Made by a program: the position numbers and the translations under genes. DNA of 18,178 nt from Thermoleophilia bacterium (GTDB lineage Bacteria > Actinomycetota > Thermoleophilia > Gaiellales > JAICJC01): the NCBI GenBank assembly GCA_025928435.1, contig JAICJM010000065.1, forward strand, positions 1 to 18,178. Reading direction: 5' to 3'. The notes beneath the pieces were generated by a model. That model ran no database searches and was not told the DNA's origin. It was given only the letters and a program-made list of their open reading frames with translations. Of this stretch, positions 1 through 7,300 are shown one piece after another (positions within the stretch are counted from its first letter, which is position 1; each line of letters starts with the position of its first letter).

Positions 1-77
1 AGCATCTCGACGATGTGGTCGCGCTTCTCCGACTGATCCTTGCCGAGGATGCCCTCGCTCTTGCTCTTGACAGCCAT
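1..77 (-). CDS. Partial gene, unknown product (N-terminal 25 codons)
   Basis: Reading the minus strand from an ATG at 77 gives about 25 codons that run off the left edge. The peptide begins [20 protein letters not shown] and continues HIVEML. A good ribosome binding site (GGAGGGAG on the minus strand, complement of about 82-89) lies just upstream, which supports a real start. The visible part is hydrophilic and lysine/glutamate-rich, with no signal peptide or membrane segment, so a cytosolic protein is likely. It diverges from leuC with a 72-bp gap. The amphipathic start loosely recalls some ferritin-like proteins, but that is only an impression and no function can be assigned from this fragment. 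Confidence 0.6.
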   Translation of the reverse strand, partial: MAVKSKSEGILGKDQSEKRDHIVEM

Positions 78-133
78 GGTGCTCCCTCCGGAGGTCAATT
101 TCCGCACCGTCAATACCCATGCTGGGCCGTCGG

Positions 134-139
134 TACACT
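134..139 (+). promoter_or_regulatory. Putative -10 box for leuC, leaderless type
   Basis: TACACT lies within GTCGGTACACT (129-139), and its end is 10 bases before the leuC ATG at 150. Transcription would start at or within a few bases of the ATG, giving a leaderless or nearly leaderless message. No clear -35 hexamer is seen. The same eight bases, GTCGGTAC, occur before pntAA at 3877-3884. Confidence 0.45.
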
Positions 140-149
140 CCTCGCCAGG

Positions 150-1514
150 ATGGCCGCTGCACCGAAAACGCTGGTCGAGAAGGTCTGGGACGACCACGTG
201 ATCGGGGACGATCTGCTGTTCGTCGACCTGCATCTCATCCACGAGGTGACGAGCCCCCAGGCGTTCGAGGGACTGCGGACGGCCGGGCGCAAGGTGCGCC
301 GTCCCGACCGCACGATCGCGACCGCCGACCACAACGTCGCCACGGGCCCCGGCGAGCCCGACGAGCTGTCCCGGGTCCAGCTCGCGGCGCTCGAGCGCAA
401 CTGCGCCGACTTCGGCGTGCGGCTCTACCCGCTCGGCCACCGCCGCAACGGCATCGTGCACGTGATCGGGCCGGATCTCGGCCTCACGCAGCCCGGCATG
501 ACCATCGTCTGCGGCGACTCGCACACGTCCACGCACGGCGCGTTCGGCGCGCTCGCGTTCGGGATCGGGACGAGCGAGGTCGAGCACGTGCTGGCGACCC
601 AGACGTTGCCGCAGCGCCGGCCGCACACGATGCGGATCGACTACGCCGGCGAGCTCGGGCCGGGCTGCACCGCCAAGGACATGATCCTGGGCACGATCGC
701 CCGGATCGGGACGGACGGCGCCAGCGGCCACGTCGTCGAGTACACCGGCGAGGCGGTGCGGCGCCTGTCGATGGAGGGCCGGCTGACGGTCGCCAACATG
801 TCGATCGAGGCCGGCGCCCGGGCCGGCATGATCGCGCCCGACGACACCACCTTCGCCCACCTCGAGGGCCGCCCCGGCGCGCCGGCGGACTTCGCCGCCG
901 CCGTCGAGCGCTGGCGCCGCTACGTGACGGACGAGGGCGCGGCCTACGACCGCACCGTCACGATCGAGCTCGACGGCATCGCGCCCCAGGTCTCGTGGGG
1001 GACGAACCCGTCGCAGGTCGCGCCGATCACGGGCGTCGTGCCCGAGCCGGCCGACGAGACGGACGAGCGCGCCCTGCGCTACATGGACCTGCGTCCGGGG
1101 ACGCCGCTCTCCCAGATCGCCGTCGACCGGGTGTTCCTCGGCTCCTGCACGAACTCGCGCATCGAGGATCTCCGCGCAGCGGCCGCGATCGTCGAGGGCC
1201 GCCGCGTGGCCTCGTCGGTGCGCGCGATGGTCGTGCCCGGCTCGTTCCAGGTGCGCGCCGACGCCGAGCGCGAGGGCCTCGACCGCGTCTTCCGCGACGC
1301 CGGGTTCGAGTGGCGCGGCGCCGGCTGCTCGATGTGCCTCGGCATGAACCCGGACATCCTGGCCCCCGGCGAGCGGTGCGCGTCCACGTCCAACCGCAAC
1401 TTCGAGGGCCGCCAGGGCCGGGGCGGGCGCACCCACCTGATGAGCCCGGCGATGGCGGCCGCGGCGGCCGTGACCGGCCGCCTGACCGACGTGCGCGAGC
1501 TGGTGGGCGGATGA
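150..1514 (+). CDS. leuC: 3-isopropylmalate dehydratase large subunit
   Basis: Large subunit of isopropylmalate isomerase, which converts 2-isopropylmalate to 3-isopropylmalate in leucine synthesis as a cytosolic heterodimer with LeuD. The protein is 454 residues, near the usual LeuC length. The [4Fe-4S] ligands fit Cys333 (SCTNSR), Cys393 and Cys396 ([11 protein letters not shown]). The spacing matches E. coli C347/C407/C410 with a constant offset of 14. The aconitase-family GDSHTSTHG motif begins at residue 122. The frame stays open upstream, but ATG 150 gives the canonical LeuC beginning ([17 protein letters not shown]), while the upstream extension is compositionally odd and runs over the promoter. 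The stop overlaps the leuD start (ATGA), so the two subunits are probably translationally coupled. The leuB and leuA genes are not in the window. Confidence 0.96.
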   Translation: MAAAPKTLVEKVWDDHVIGDDLLFVDLHLIHEVTSPQAFEGLRTAGRKVRRPDRTIATADHNVATGPGEPDELSRVQLAALERNCADFGVRLYPLGHRRNGIVHVIGPDLGLTQPGMTIVCGDSHTSTHGAFGALAFGIGTSEVEHVLATQTLPQRRPHTMRIDYAGELGPGCTAKDMILGTIARIGTDGASGHVVEYTGEAVRRLSMEGRLTVANMSIEAGARAGMIAPDDTTFAHLEGRPGAPADFAAAVERWRRYVTDEGAAYDRTVTIELDGIAPQVSWGTNPSQVAPITGVVPEPADETDERALRYMDLRPGTPLSQIAVDRVFLGSCTNSRIEDLRAAAAIVEGRRVASSVRAMVVPGSFQVRADAEREGLDRVFRDAGFEWRGAGCSMCLGMNPDILAPGERCASTSNRNFEGRQGRGGRTHLMSPAMAAAAAVTGRLTDVRELVGG

Positions 1515-2095
1515 ACCCCGTCCACGTCGTGTCCGGGGCCGTCGCGCCGCTCGACCGGGCCTCGGTCGACACCGACCAGATCGTGCCGAAGCAGTTCCTG
1601 AAGCGGATCGAGCGCAGCGGCTTCGGCGAGTTCCTGTTCTACGACTGGATGCAGCAGGCCGACTTCCCGCTGCTCTGGCCCGAGTACCACGGCGCGCCGA
1701 TCCTGGTCACCGGGCGCAACTTCGGCTGCGGCTCGTCGCGCGAGCACGCCGCCTGGGCGCTGCAGGACTTCGGATACCAGGCGATCGTGGCCGAGAGCTT
1801 CGGCGACATCTTCGCCACCAACTGCTCCAAGAACGGCCTGCTCACGGTCGTGCTCGAGCCGGACGCGGTGCGCGAGCTGCTCGATTCCGCGCCCGCGGAG
1901 GCGACCATCGATCTCGAGGCGCAGACCGTCACCCTGCCGTCGGGCCGGGTCGTACCGTTCGAGGTCGACGCCGACGTGCGCGAGCGGCTGCTGAACGGCT
2001 GGGACGACATCTCCCTCACCGAGCAGCGCGAGGCCGAGATCGCGTGCTACGAGGCCGAGCGCGAGCGGGTCGGGCCGGACGCGCTGGCGATCTAG
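1511..2095 (+). CDS. leuD: 3-isopropylmalate dehydratase small subunit
   Basis: Small (swivelling-domain) subunit of isopropylmalate isomerase, 194 residues, the normal length for bacterial LeuD. It shows the family motifs DTDQI (20-24) near the N terminus and [13 protein letters not shown] (68-80), which contributes to substrate binding in the LeuCD active site. The start ATG lies inside the leuC stop (4-bp overlap), typical of a coupled heterodimer. The gene ends on a CTAG shared with the stop codon of the convergent MFS gene on the other strand. No terminator is seen between them, so the two transcripts may overlap at their 3' ends. Confidence 0.96.
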   Translation: MNPVHVVSGAVAPLDRASVDTDQIVPKQFLKRIERSGFGEFLFYDWMQQADFPLLWPEYHGAPILVTGRNFGCGSSREHAAWALQDFGYQAIVAESFGDIFATNCSKNGLLTVVLEPDAVRELLDSAPAEATIDLEAQTVTLPSGRVVPFEVDADVRERLLNGWDDISLTEQREAEIACYEAERERVGPDALAI

Positions 2096-3375
2096 CGTCC
2101 CCTGGCCCCCGCGCCGCCGAGGCGCAGGGCCGGGAGGCCGGCGAGGCGGCCGTCGCGCTGGAGGCGGCCGGCGGCCCAGACGGCGGTCGCCGCCGCGATG
2201 ACGCCCGAGACGGCGAAGGCGAGCTCGGTGCCGCCGCGTGCGGCCAGCCAGCCGGCCAGGATGCCGGCGGCCGGGCCGGTGCCGTTGAAGGCGAAGTAGT
2301 AGAGGCCCGCGACGCGTCCGCGGAGGTGGTCGGGCGCTCCCAGCTGGAGGGTCGAGTTGGCGCTCGACGTCCACAGCGTGAAGCTCAGGCCCGTCGCGAA
2401 GAGCAGGACGCACGCGGCCACCAGGGAGCTCTCGGGCGCGAGCAGGAGCTGCGCGGCGCCGAAGCCCGCCATCGCGACCACCAGGGCGCGGATGCTGGCC
2501 CGGCCGAGGGACGCGGAGATCAGCGCGCCCAGGAGCGCGCCGCCGCCGAACGCCGCCGTGATCGCGCCGAGCACGTTCGGGCCGGAGTCGAGCGTCGTCC
2601 TGGCCAGCACGGGCAGCAGGACGTTGAAGTTGAACGAGAAGGTGCTCAGGAGCAGCACGGCCACGAGCGCCGTCATCGCCATCGGCGTCCGGCGGACGTA
2701 GGCGAGCGCGTCGGCCGTCCCGCCGAGCAGGCTCGTCGGGCGCCGGCTCGTGTCGACCTGGAAGAGCTCGTCGACCCGCATCAGCAGGAGCCCCACCAGG
2801 ACTGCGACGAAGCTCAGGCCGTTGATGAGGAAGCAGGCGCCGGGGCCGGCGGCGGCGACGATCAGCCCGCCGACGGCGGGGCCGACGACGCGGGCTGCGT
2901 TGAAGAGGCTGGAGTTGAGCGCGACCGCGTTCGGGAGCTCGTCACGGCCGACCATCTGGTAGGTGAGCGCCTGCCGGGACGGCGCGTCGAGCACGAGCAC
3001 CGTGCCGCGCAGACCGGTCAGCAGGTACACCTCCCACGCCGTCACGACGCCGCCGAGGGTGAGGGCGGCGAGCGCGAAGGCGAACCCCATGGAGAGGACC
3101 TGCGTGGCGATGACGGTGCGGCGGGCGTCGAGGCGGTCGACGAGCACGCCCGCGAACAGCCCGAACAGCGTGTAGGGCAGGAACTGGAACGCCGCCAGGA
3201 TGCCGACGGCGAGCGGCGAGTGGGTCAGCTCGAGCACCAGCCAGGCGGTGGCGATGTTCTGCATCCAGGTGCCGCTGACGGACACGACCTGGCCGCCGAA
3301 GAAGAGCCGGTAGTTGCGGTGCTTGCGCAGGCTGGCGAAGGTGCGCGTGTGCGCGCGCAGGAGGGCCTCGGTCAC
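2092..3375 (-). CDS. Major facilitator superfamily exporter (EntS/MFS_3-like)
   Basis: A 427-residue inner-membrane transporter predicted to have 10-12 hydrophobic segments. The N terminus (LRKHRNYRLFFGGQVVSVSG followed by TWMQNIATAWLV) is characteristic of the MFS_3 branch that includes the enterobactin exporter EntS and many drug-efflux pumps. A cytoplasmic loop motif, AGVLVDRLDARR, follows helix 2 and matches the MFS signature G-x-x-x-D-R-x-x-R-R in modified form. The GTG start at 3375 overlaps the marR stop by 4 bp, so marR and the pump form one unit, and MarR control of the pump is the obvious inference. The substrate is unknown: a drug, a siderophore or a metabolite are all possible. 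Confidence 0.85.
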   Translation of the reverse strand: MTEALLRAHTRTFASLRKHRNYRLFFGGQVVSVSGTWMQNIATAWLVLELTHSPLAVGILAAFQFLPYTLFGLFAGVLVDRLDARRTVIATQVLSMGFAFALAALTLGGVVTAWEVYLLTGLRGTVLVLDAPSRQALTYQMVGRDELPNAVALNSSLFNAARVVGPAVGGLIVAAAGPGACFLINGLSFVAVLVGLLLMRVDELFQVDTSRRPTSLLGGTADALAYVRRTPMAMTALVAVLLLSTFSFNFNVLLPVLARTTLDSGPNVLGAITAAFGGGALLGALISASLGRASIRALVVAMAGFGAAQLLLAPESSLVAACVLLFATGLSFTLWTSSANSTLQLGAPDHLRGRVAGLYYFAFNGTGPAAGILAGWLAARGGTELAFAVSGVIAAATAVWAAGRLQRDGRLAGLPALRLGGAGARGR

Positions 3376-3812
3376 GCGGGATCCTCGGCCAGGAGCAGCG
3401 CGAGCGGCTCCAGCGCGGCCTGGATGGCGGCGCGCTCGGCGTCGCTCAGCCGGCGCAGCCGCTGGGCGAGCCAGGCGGTGCGGCGCGACCGGGCGGAGCG
3501 GAGCACGCGCACGCCCTCGCCCGTGACCCGCAGGCCGACGCGGCGGCGGTCGGCGTCGGAGCGCACGCGGGCGACGAGCCCGGCGCCCTCGAGCCGGTCG
3601 ATGTAGCCGGACATCGCCGGGGCGGAGACGCCCTCGTGATCGGCCAGCGCCCGCACCCCGATGCCGGGGTTGGAGCGGATGACGTGCAGGAGGGCGGCCT
3701 GGCCGGCCGTGATGCCGAGGCCGGCGAGCTCGCGGCGCAGGTGCCGGTTGAGCTGGAGCAGCAGCGGCCGGAGGCCGTTCGCCAGCTCGAGTGAATCAGG
3801 AATAGTTAACAT
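3372..3812 (-). CDS. MarR family transcriptional regulator
   Basis: A winged-helix repressor of 146 residues, the usual MarR size. Helices typical of the dimer interface flank a DNA-binding core: GVRALADHEGVSAPAMSGYI is the helix-turn-helix, and VARVRSDADRRRVGLRVTGE is the wing with the diagnostic DRR. I chose ATG 3812 (MLTIPDSLEL) over GTG 3815 because a TACAAT -10 box ends 8 bases before that ATG, giving a leaderless message like others in this window. The gene overlaps the MFS exporter start by 4 bp, so it probably regulates that pump and itself. It diverges from pntAA, but there is no direct evidence that it controls the transhydrogenase. Confidence 0.9.
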   Translation of the reverse strand: MLTIPDSLELANGLRPLLLQLNRHLRRELAGLGITAGQAALLHVIRSNPGIGVRALADHEGVSAPAMSGYIDRLEGAGLVARVRSDADRRRVGLRVTGEGVRVLRSARSRRTAWLAQRLRRLSDAERAAIQAALEPLALLLAEDPA

Positions 3813-3826
3813 CACTAATCATTGTA
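3803..3826. promoter_or_regulatory. AT-rich marR promoter/start region, possible operator
   Basis: This is a striking AT-rich island in otherwise very GC-rich DNA. On the minus strand TACAAT (complement of 3821-3826) is a strong -10 box, 8 bases before ATG 3812. Within and beside the start codon lie the palindrome GTTAAC (3805-3810) and an inverted repeat TAGT-N7-ACTA (3803-3817), which could be a MarR operator. The dyad is short and imperfect compared with well-studied MarR sites, so the operator call is weak, while the -10 box is more convincing. Confidence 0.4.
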
Positions 3827-3881
3827 TCGTGAACGAGACGGTTTTGCCACGGTTCCCCCGGCGAACGCGGACCGCGGTCGG

Positions 3882-3887
3882 TACGAT
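3882..3887 (+). promoter_or_regulatory. Putative -10 box for pntAA operon, leaderless type
   Basis: TACGAT, in the context GTCGGTACGAT (3877-3887), ends 8 bases before the pntAA ATG at 3896. No Shine-Dalgarno sequence is visible between them, which fits a leaderless transcript. The context matches the leuC promoter over eight bases. Confidence 0.45.
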
Positions 3888-3895
3888 CTCCCGCC

Positions 3896-5026
3896 ATGTA
3901 CGTGGCCGTCCCGCGAGAGCACGAGCCCGGCGAGCGCCGGGTGGCGCTCACACCGGACGCGGTGGGGCGACTCGCGCCGCTCGGCATCGAGGTCCTGGTC
4001 GAGTCGGGCGCGGGCGATCCCGCCGCGCTGCCCGATTCCATCTTCCGCGACGCGGGCGCGACCATCGTCGACTCGGCCGCCGCGCTCTACGAGCAGGCGG
4101 ACATCGTCGTCCGGGCCGGGCGGATAGGGGCCGACGAGGTGCCGGCGCTGCGGGAGGGCTGCGTCCTCGTGGGCTGGCTGTGGCCGCGCACGAGCCCGGA
4201 GCTGGTGCAGGCGCTCTGCGACCGCCGCATCACGGCGTTCGGGATGGAGTCGATCCCGCGCGCGACCCGCGCGCAGCGGATGGACGCGCTCTCGTCCCAG
4301 GCCACCGTCTCGGGCTATCGCTCGGCCATCCTGGCCGCCGAGACGCTGCCGAAGTTCTTCCCCATGCTGATGACGGCCGCCGGCACGGTCGCGCCGGCCA
4401 AGGTGCTCGTCCTCGGGGCCGGCGTGGCCGGGCTGCAGGCGATCGCAACGGCACGCCGCCTCGGTGCCGTCGTCTCGGCGTTCGACACCCGGCCCGTGGT
4501 GAAGGAGCAGGTCGAGAGCCTGGGCGCGACGTTCGTCGAGATCGAGCTGGCCGTGTCCGGCGCCCAGGACTCGCGCGGCTACGCGACCGCCCTGACAGAC
4601 GACCAGCAGGCCCAGCAGCAGCGCGAGCTCGAGCGCCACATCGCCGACATGGACGTCGTCATCACGACCGCGCTCGTCCCCGGCCGGCCGGCGCCGCGGC
4701 TCATCCCCGCCTCGGCGGTGAAGGCGATGCGCCCCGGCTCGGTGATCGTCGACCTGGCCGCCGAGACGGGCGGGAACTGCGAGCTGACCGAGCGCGGCGA
4801 GACGGTCGTGCGCGAGGACGTGACCATCATCGGCGTGCTCAACCTCCCCGCGGGGATGCCGCTGCACGCGAGCCAGATGTACGCACGCAACATCGGCGCG
4901 GTGCTCGAGCACCTGGTGCACGACGGCGAGCTGACCCTCGACCTCGAGGATGAGATCAACGCCGACGCCGTCATCACCCACGACGGCCGCGTCACGACGC
5001 GGCTGCTGCAGACGGAGGCCGCGTGA
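3896..5026 (+). CDS. pntAA: NAD(P) transhydrogenase subunit alpha part 1 (NAD-binding domain I)
   Basis: Domain I of proton-translocating transhydrogenase, which binds NAD(H) on the cytosolic side and passes hydride to NADP+ on domain III. The protein is 376 residues, right for the split alpha-1 subunit. It begins with the alanine dehydrogenase/PNT N-terminal signature (VPREHEPGERRVALTPDAV). It has the conserved loop RAQRMDALSSQ (125-135), then the Rossmann fingerprint GAGVAGLQA (174-182) with AFDTRPVVKEQVESLGA following. DLAAETGGNCELT near the C terminus is also typical. The stop overlaps the pntAB GTG by 4 bp. Alanine dehydrogenase is the alternative family, but the two downstream membrane subunits settle the call. 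Confidence 0.95.
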   Translation: MYVAVPREHEPGERRVALTPDAVGRLAPLGIEVLVESGAGDPAALPDSIFRDAGATIVDSAAALYEQADIVVRAGRIGADEVPALREGCVLVGWLWPRTSPELVQALCDRRITAFGMESIPRATRAQRMDALSSQATVSGYRSAILAAETLPKFFPMLMTAAGTVAPAKVLVLGAGVAGLQAIATARRLGAVVSAFDTRPVVKEQVESLGATFVEIELAVSGAQDSRGYATALTDDQQAQQQRELERHIADMDVVITTALVPGRPAPRLIPASAVKAMRPGSVIVDLAAETGGNCELTERGETVVREDVTIIGVLNLPAGMPLHASQMYARNIGAVLEHLVHDGELTLDLEDEINADAVITHDGRVTTRLLQTEAA

Positions 5027-5343
5027 ACGAGTCGCTGCTGGTCGAGCTGACCGTCTTCGTCCTGGCGGCGTTCGTCGGCATCGAGGTGATCTCGAAGGTG
5101 CCGACGATGCTGCACACGCCACTGATGAGCGGCACGAACGCCATCCACGGCGTCGTGATCGTGGGCGCGATCCTCGTGGCCGGGTCGCACCACGGCACCC
5201 TGACGACCGTCGTCGGGACGATCGCGGTCGCGTTCGGGGCCTCGAACGTCATCGGCGGGTTCCTGGTCACCGACCGGATGCTGGAGATGTTCCGCAAGCG
5301 GCCCGAGGCGGATGCGGCCGAGAAGGGCGGAGACACCGGTTGA
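5023..5343 (+). CDS. pntAB: NAD(P) transhydrogenase subunit alpha part 2 (membrane)
   Basis: A 106-residue membrane subunit with about three hydrophobic helices, corresponding to the first part of the proton-conducting domain II. The motif SKVPTMLHTPLMSGTNAIHG (24-43) is the family signature. His42 lies where the proton-channel histidine of the Thermus thermophilus alpha-2 subunit is found. The charged C-terminal tail (RKRPEADAAEKGG) faces the cytosol. Translation starts at GTG inside the pntAA stop and ends in a TTGA overlap with pntB, so the three proteins should be made in step. Confidence 0.93.
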   Translation: MNESLLVELTVFVLAAFVGIEVISKVPTMLHTPLMSGTNAIHGVVIVGAILVAGSHHGTLTTVVGTIAVAFGASNVIGGFLVTDRMLEMFRKRPEADAAEKGGDTG

Positions 5344-6740
5344 GCCGCACTGACGCGATCGGCGCGGCCTACCTCGTCTGCGCGATCCTCTTCATCATCG
5401 GCCTGCGGCGGCTCTCGTCCCCCGCCACCGCCCGGTCCGGCAACCAGCTCGCCGCCATCGGCATGGCGGTCGCGATCGCCGCCACGCTGTTCGACGAGCG
5501 GGTGCTCTCGTTCGGCTGGATCGTGGTCGGCGCGGTCGCCGGCGGCGTCGCCGGGGCCGTCGGCGCCCGCAAGGTGAAGATGACCGCGATGCCGCAGATG
5601 GTCGCGCTCTTCAACGGCTTCGGCGGCGGTGCGGCGGCCCTCGTCGCCCTGGCCGACTACCACGACACCGTCGGCCTACCCGGCCATGTCGAGGGCAAGA
5701 TCATCGTCTCGATCCTGTTCTCGGCCGCCGTCGGCTCGATCAGCTTCTCGGGGTCGATGATCGCCTTCGGCAAGCTGCAGGAGCTGATCTTGGGATCTCC
5801 GGTGGTCGTCCCCGGCCAGCGCGTCGTCACCGGGGCGCTCGCGGCGGTGGTGCTCGCATTCAGCGTGATCCTGGGGACGGGGCACGAGAGCGAGGCGCTG
5901 CTGGCGGTCACGATGGCGATCGCGCTCGTGCTCGGAATCCAGATGGTGATGGCGATCGGCGGAGCCGACATGCCGGTGGTGATCTCGCTCCTGAACGCGT
6001 TCACCGGCCTGGCCACCGCCTCGACCGGCTTCGTGCTCTCGAACAACGTCCTCATCATCTCGGGCACGCTCGTCGGCGCCTCGGGCACGCTCCTCACCCA
6101 GATGATGGGCCGGGCGATGAACCGCACGATCACGAACGTCGTCTTCGGGGCCTTCGGCACCGGCGGCGCGGGCGCCGCCGCCGCCGCCGGCGCGGGCGCG
6201 GCCGACGGCCAGGTGCGCTCGACGACGGCCGACGACGTCGCGGTGATGCTGGCATACGCCCGCCGGGTCGTGATCGTGCCCGGCTACGGGCTCGCCGTCG
6301 CCCAGGCCCAGCACAACGTGCGCGAGCTGGCCGACCAGCTCGAGCGCCGCGGCGTCGACGTCCGCTACGCCATCCACCCCGTCGCCGGCCGTATGCCGGG
6401 GCACATGAACGTGCTCCTGGCCGAGGCCGACGTGCCCTACCCGCAGCTGTTCGAGATGGACGACATCAACCCCGAGTTCCCGCGCACCGACGTCTCGCTC
6501 GTGATCGGCGCGAACGACGTCGTGAACCCGGCCGCCCAGAACACGCCCGGCAGCCCGATCTACGGCATGCCGATCCTGAACGTGCACGAGTCGGCGGCGG
6601 TGGTCGTGCTCAAGCGCAGCATGAACACGGGCTTCGCCGGCATCGAGAACGAGCTCTTCTTCGACCCCAAGACGTCGATGCTGTTCGGCGACGCCAAGGC
6701 CTCGGTCATCGGCCTCACCGCGGCCGTCAAGGCGGTGTAG
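5340..6740 (+). CDS. pntB: NAD(P) transhydrogenase subunit beta
   Basis: The beta subunit carries the rest of membrane domain II and the NADP(H)-binding domain III; 466 residues, close to E. coli PntB (462). The TTG start at 5340 overlaps the pntAB stop (TTGA), and no in-frame ATG lies near the expected N terminus. About eight or nine helices cover residues 1-265, followed by an Ala/Gly-rich linker. Domain III shows VPGYGLAVAQAQ, HPVAGRMPGHMNVLLAEA and GANDVVNPAA, the classic NADP-binding segments. Asn92 (ALFNGFGGG) aligns with the proton-channel His91 of E. coli PntB, a substitution also known in the Thermus-type enzyme. The complex would supply NADPH at the expense of the proton gradient. 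Confidence 0.95.
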   Translation: MSRTDAIGAAYLVCAILFIIGLRRLSSPATARSGNQLAAIGMAVAIAATLFDERVLSFGWIVVGAVAGGVAGAVGARKVKMTAMPQMVALFNGFGGGAAALVALADYHDTVGLPGHVEGKIIVSILFSAAVGSISFSGSMIAFGKLQELILGSPVVVPGQRVVTGALAAVVLAFSVILGTGHESEALLAVTMAIALVLGIQMVMAIGGADMPVVISLLNAFTGLATASTGFVLSNNVLIISGTLVGASGTLLTQMMGRAMNRTITNVVFGAFGTGGAGAAAAAGAGAADGQVRSTTADDVAVMLAYARRVVIVPGYGLAVAQAQHNVRELADQLERRGVDVRYAIHPVAGRMPGHMNVLLAEADVPYPQLFEMDDINPEFPRTDVSLVIGANDVVNPAAQNTPGSPIYGMPILNVHESAAVVVLKRSMNTGFAGIENELFFDPKTSMLFGDAKASVIGLTAAVKAV

Positions 6741-6753
6741 ACCGGCGACAATC

Positions 6754-6781
6754 GGGGACAGTCCCCGAGGGGACTGTCCCC
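6754..6781. repeat. REP-like palindrome / possible bidirectional terminator
   Basis: A perfect inverted repeat: GGGGACAGTCCCC (6754-6766), loop GA, GGGGACTGTCCCC (6769-6781). It lies 13 bases after the pntB stop and 8 bases before the stop of the convergent membrane-protein gene, so it could end both transcripts, although no T-tract follows on either strand. Each arm is itself a near-palindrome (GGGGAC-A-GTCCCC), a design seen in REP elements. The arm differs from the 17129-17141 core by a swapped A/T pair. Confidence 0.7.
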
Positions 6782-6789
6782 ACTCTCGC

Positions 6790-7224
6790 CTACGACGCGG
6801 CGGGGCCGGTCGGCACGCGGACGCGACCGCCCATCTCGAACGCGCCGTAGCCGGCGACGAGGGCGCCGATCAGCGTCAGCCAGAGGCCGAACGCGGTGTG
6901 GCTGTGGTGGTCGATGAACTCGAAGATCACCATCAGCGCGGTGAACGCCGCAGCGATCAGAAGCGCCTGCGGCAGCGGGATCGGCAGCGCCACGGCGTTC
7001 GGCAGGAACAGCAGCACTGTGCCCGCGAGCAGCACGAGCGAGCCGATGACCGCCAGCTTGCCGAGCGCGTTCGTGTCCCACGCGCCGGCGCTCGCGGACA
7101 CGTGGCCCAGCGGGCCGAGGTTGACGGTGATGGAGTACCAGTCCAGGAACAGCGAGCCGATCAGCGCGGCGAGCGTGCCGCCGACGACGATCCACTGGCT
7201 GCGCGACACCTGCGACCAGTCCAT
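6790..7224 (-). CDS. Four-helix membrane protein of unknown function
   Basis: A 144-residue hydrophobic protein with four predicted membrane segments at about 11-28, 54-75, 84-104 and 110-129. A polar extracytoplasmic loop (about 29-52) holds the Trp-Tyr pair of FLDWYSI and an alanine/serine-rich stretch. I chose ATG 7224 because AAGGAG lies 7 bases upstream on the minus strand; longer starts give a basic, non-membrane extension that runs into the neighbouring terminator. Family unrecognised: it resembles many small actinobacterial integral membrane proteins with a tryptophan-rich first loop. It stands alone between the convergent pntB end and the M20 peptidase terminator. Confidence 0.75.
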   Translation of the reverse strand: MDWSQVSRSQWIVVGGTLAALIGSLFLDWYSITVNLGPLGHVSASAGAWDTNALGKLAVIGSLVLLAGTVLLFLPNAVALPIPLPQALLIAAAFTALMVIFEFIDHHSHTAFGLWLTLIGALVAGYGAFEMGGRVRVPTGPAAS

Positions 7225-7268
7225 AGTCACACTCCTTGAGAAGACGACAAGCGAAAAACCTGCCCTTG

Positions 7269-7288
7269 TTCGCCGCACCTGCGGCGAA
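7269..7288 (-). terminator. Probable terminator of the M20 peptidase gene
   Basis: A perfect hairpin, TTCGCCGC-ACCT-GCGGCGAA (8-bp stem, 4-base loop), starts 12 bases after the TAA stop of the M20 gene in its reading direction. A run of five T residues follows about 12 bases later on the minus strand. The distance from stem to T-run is longer than in a textbook intrinsic terminator, so efficiency is uncertain. Confidence 0.55.
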
Positions 7289-7300
7289 TCCTCTGAAACC

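Noticed and set aside
15..149. N-terminal extension of leuC from an upstream start at 15
   Set aside because: The extension would cover the intergenic region and the start of the divergent gene, lacks LeuC similarity, and ATG 150 gives the conserved N terminus.
119..2095. A long Arg-rich open frame overlapping leuC in another frame and ending in the leuD frame
   Set aside because: Its first part is a frame shadow of leuC (low-complexity Arg/Ala/Gly), and only the part from 1511 is LeuD. It is not a leuC-leuD fusion.
3896..5026. Alanine dehydrogenase
   Set aside because: The fold is shared, but the following membrane subunits PntAB and PntB show it is transhydrogenase domain I.
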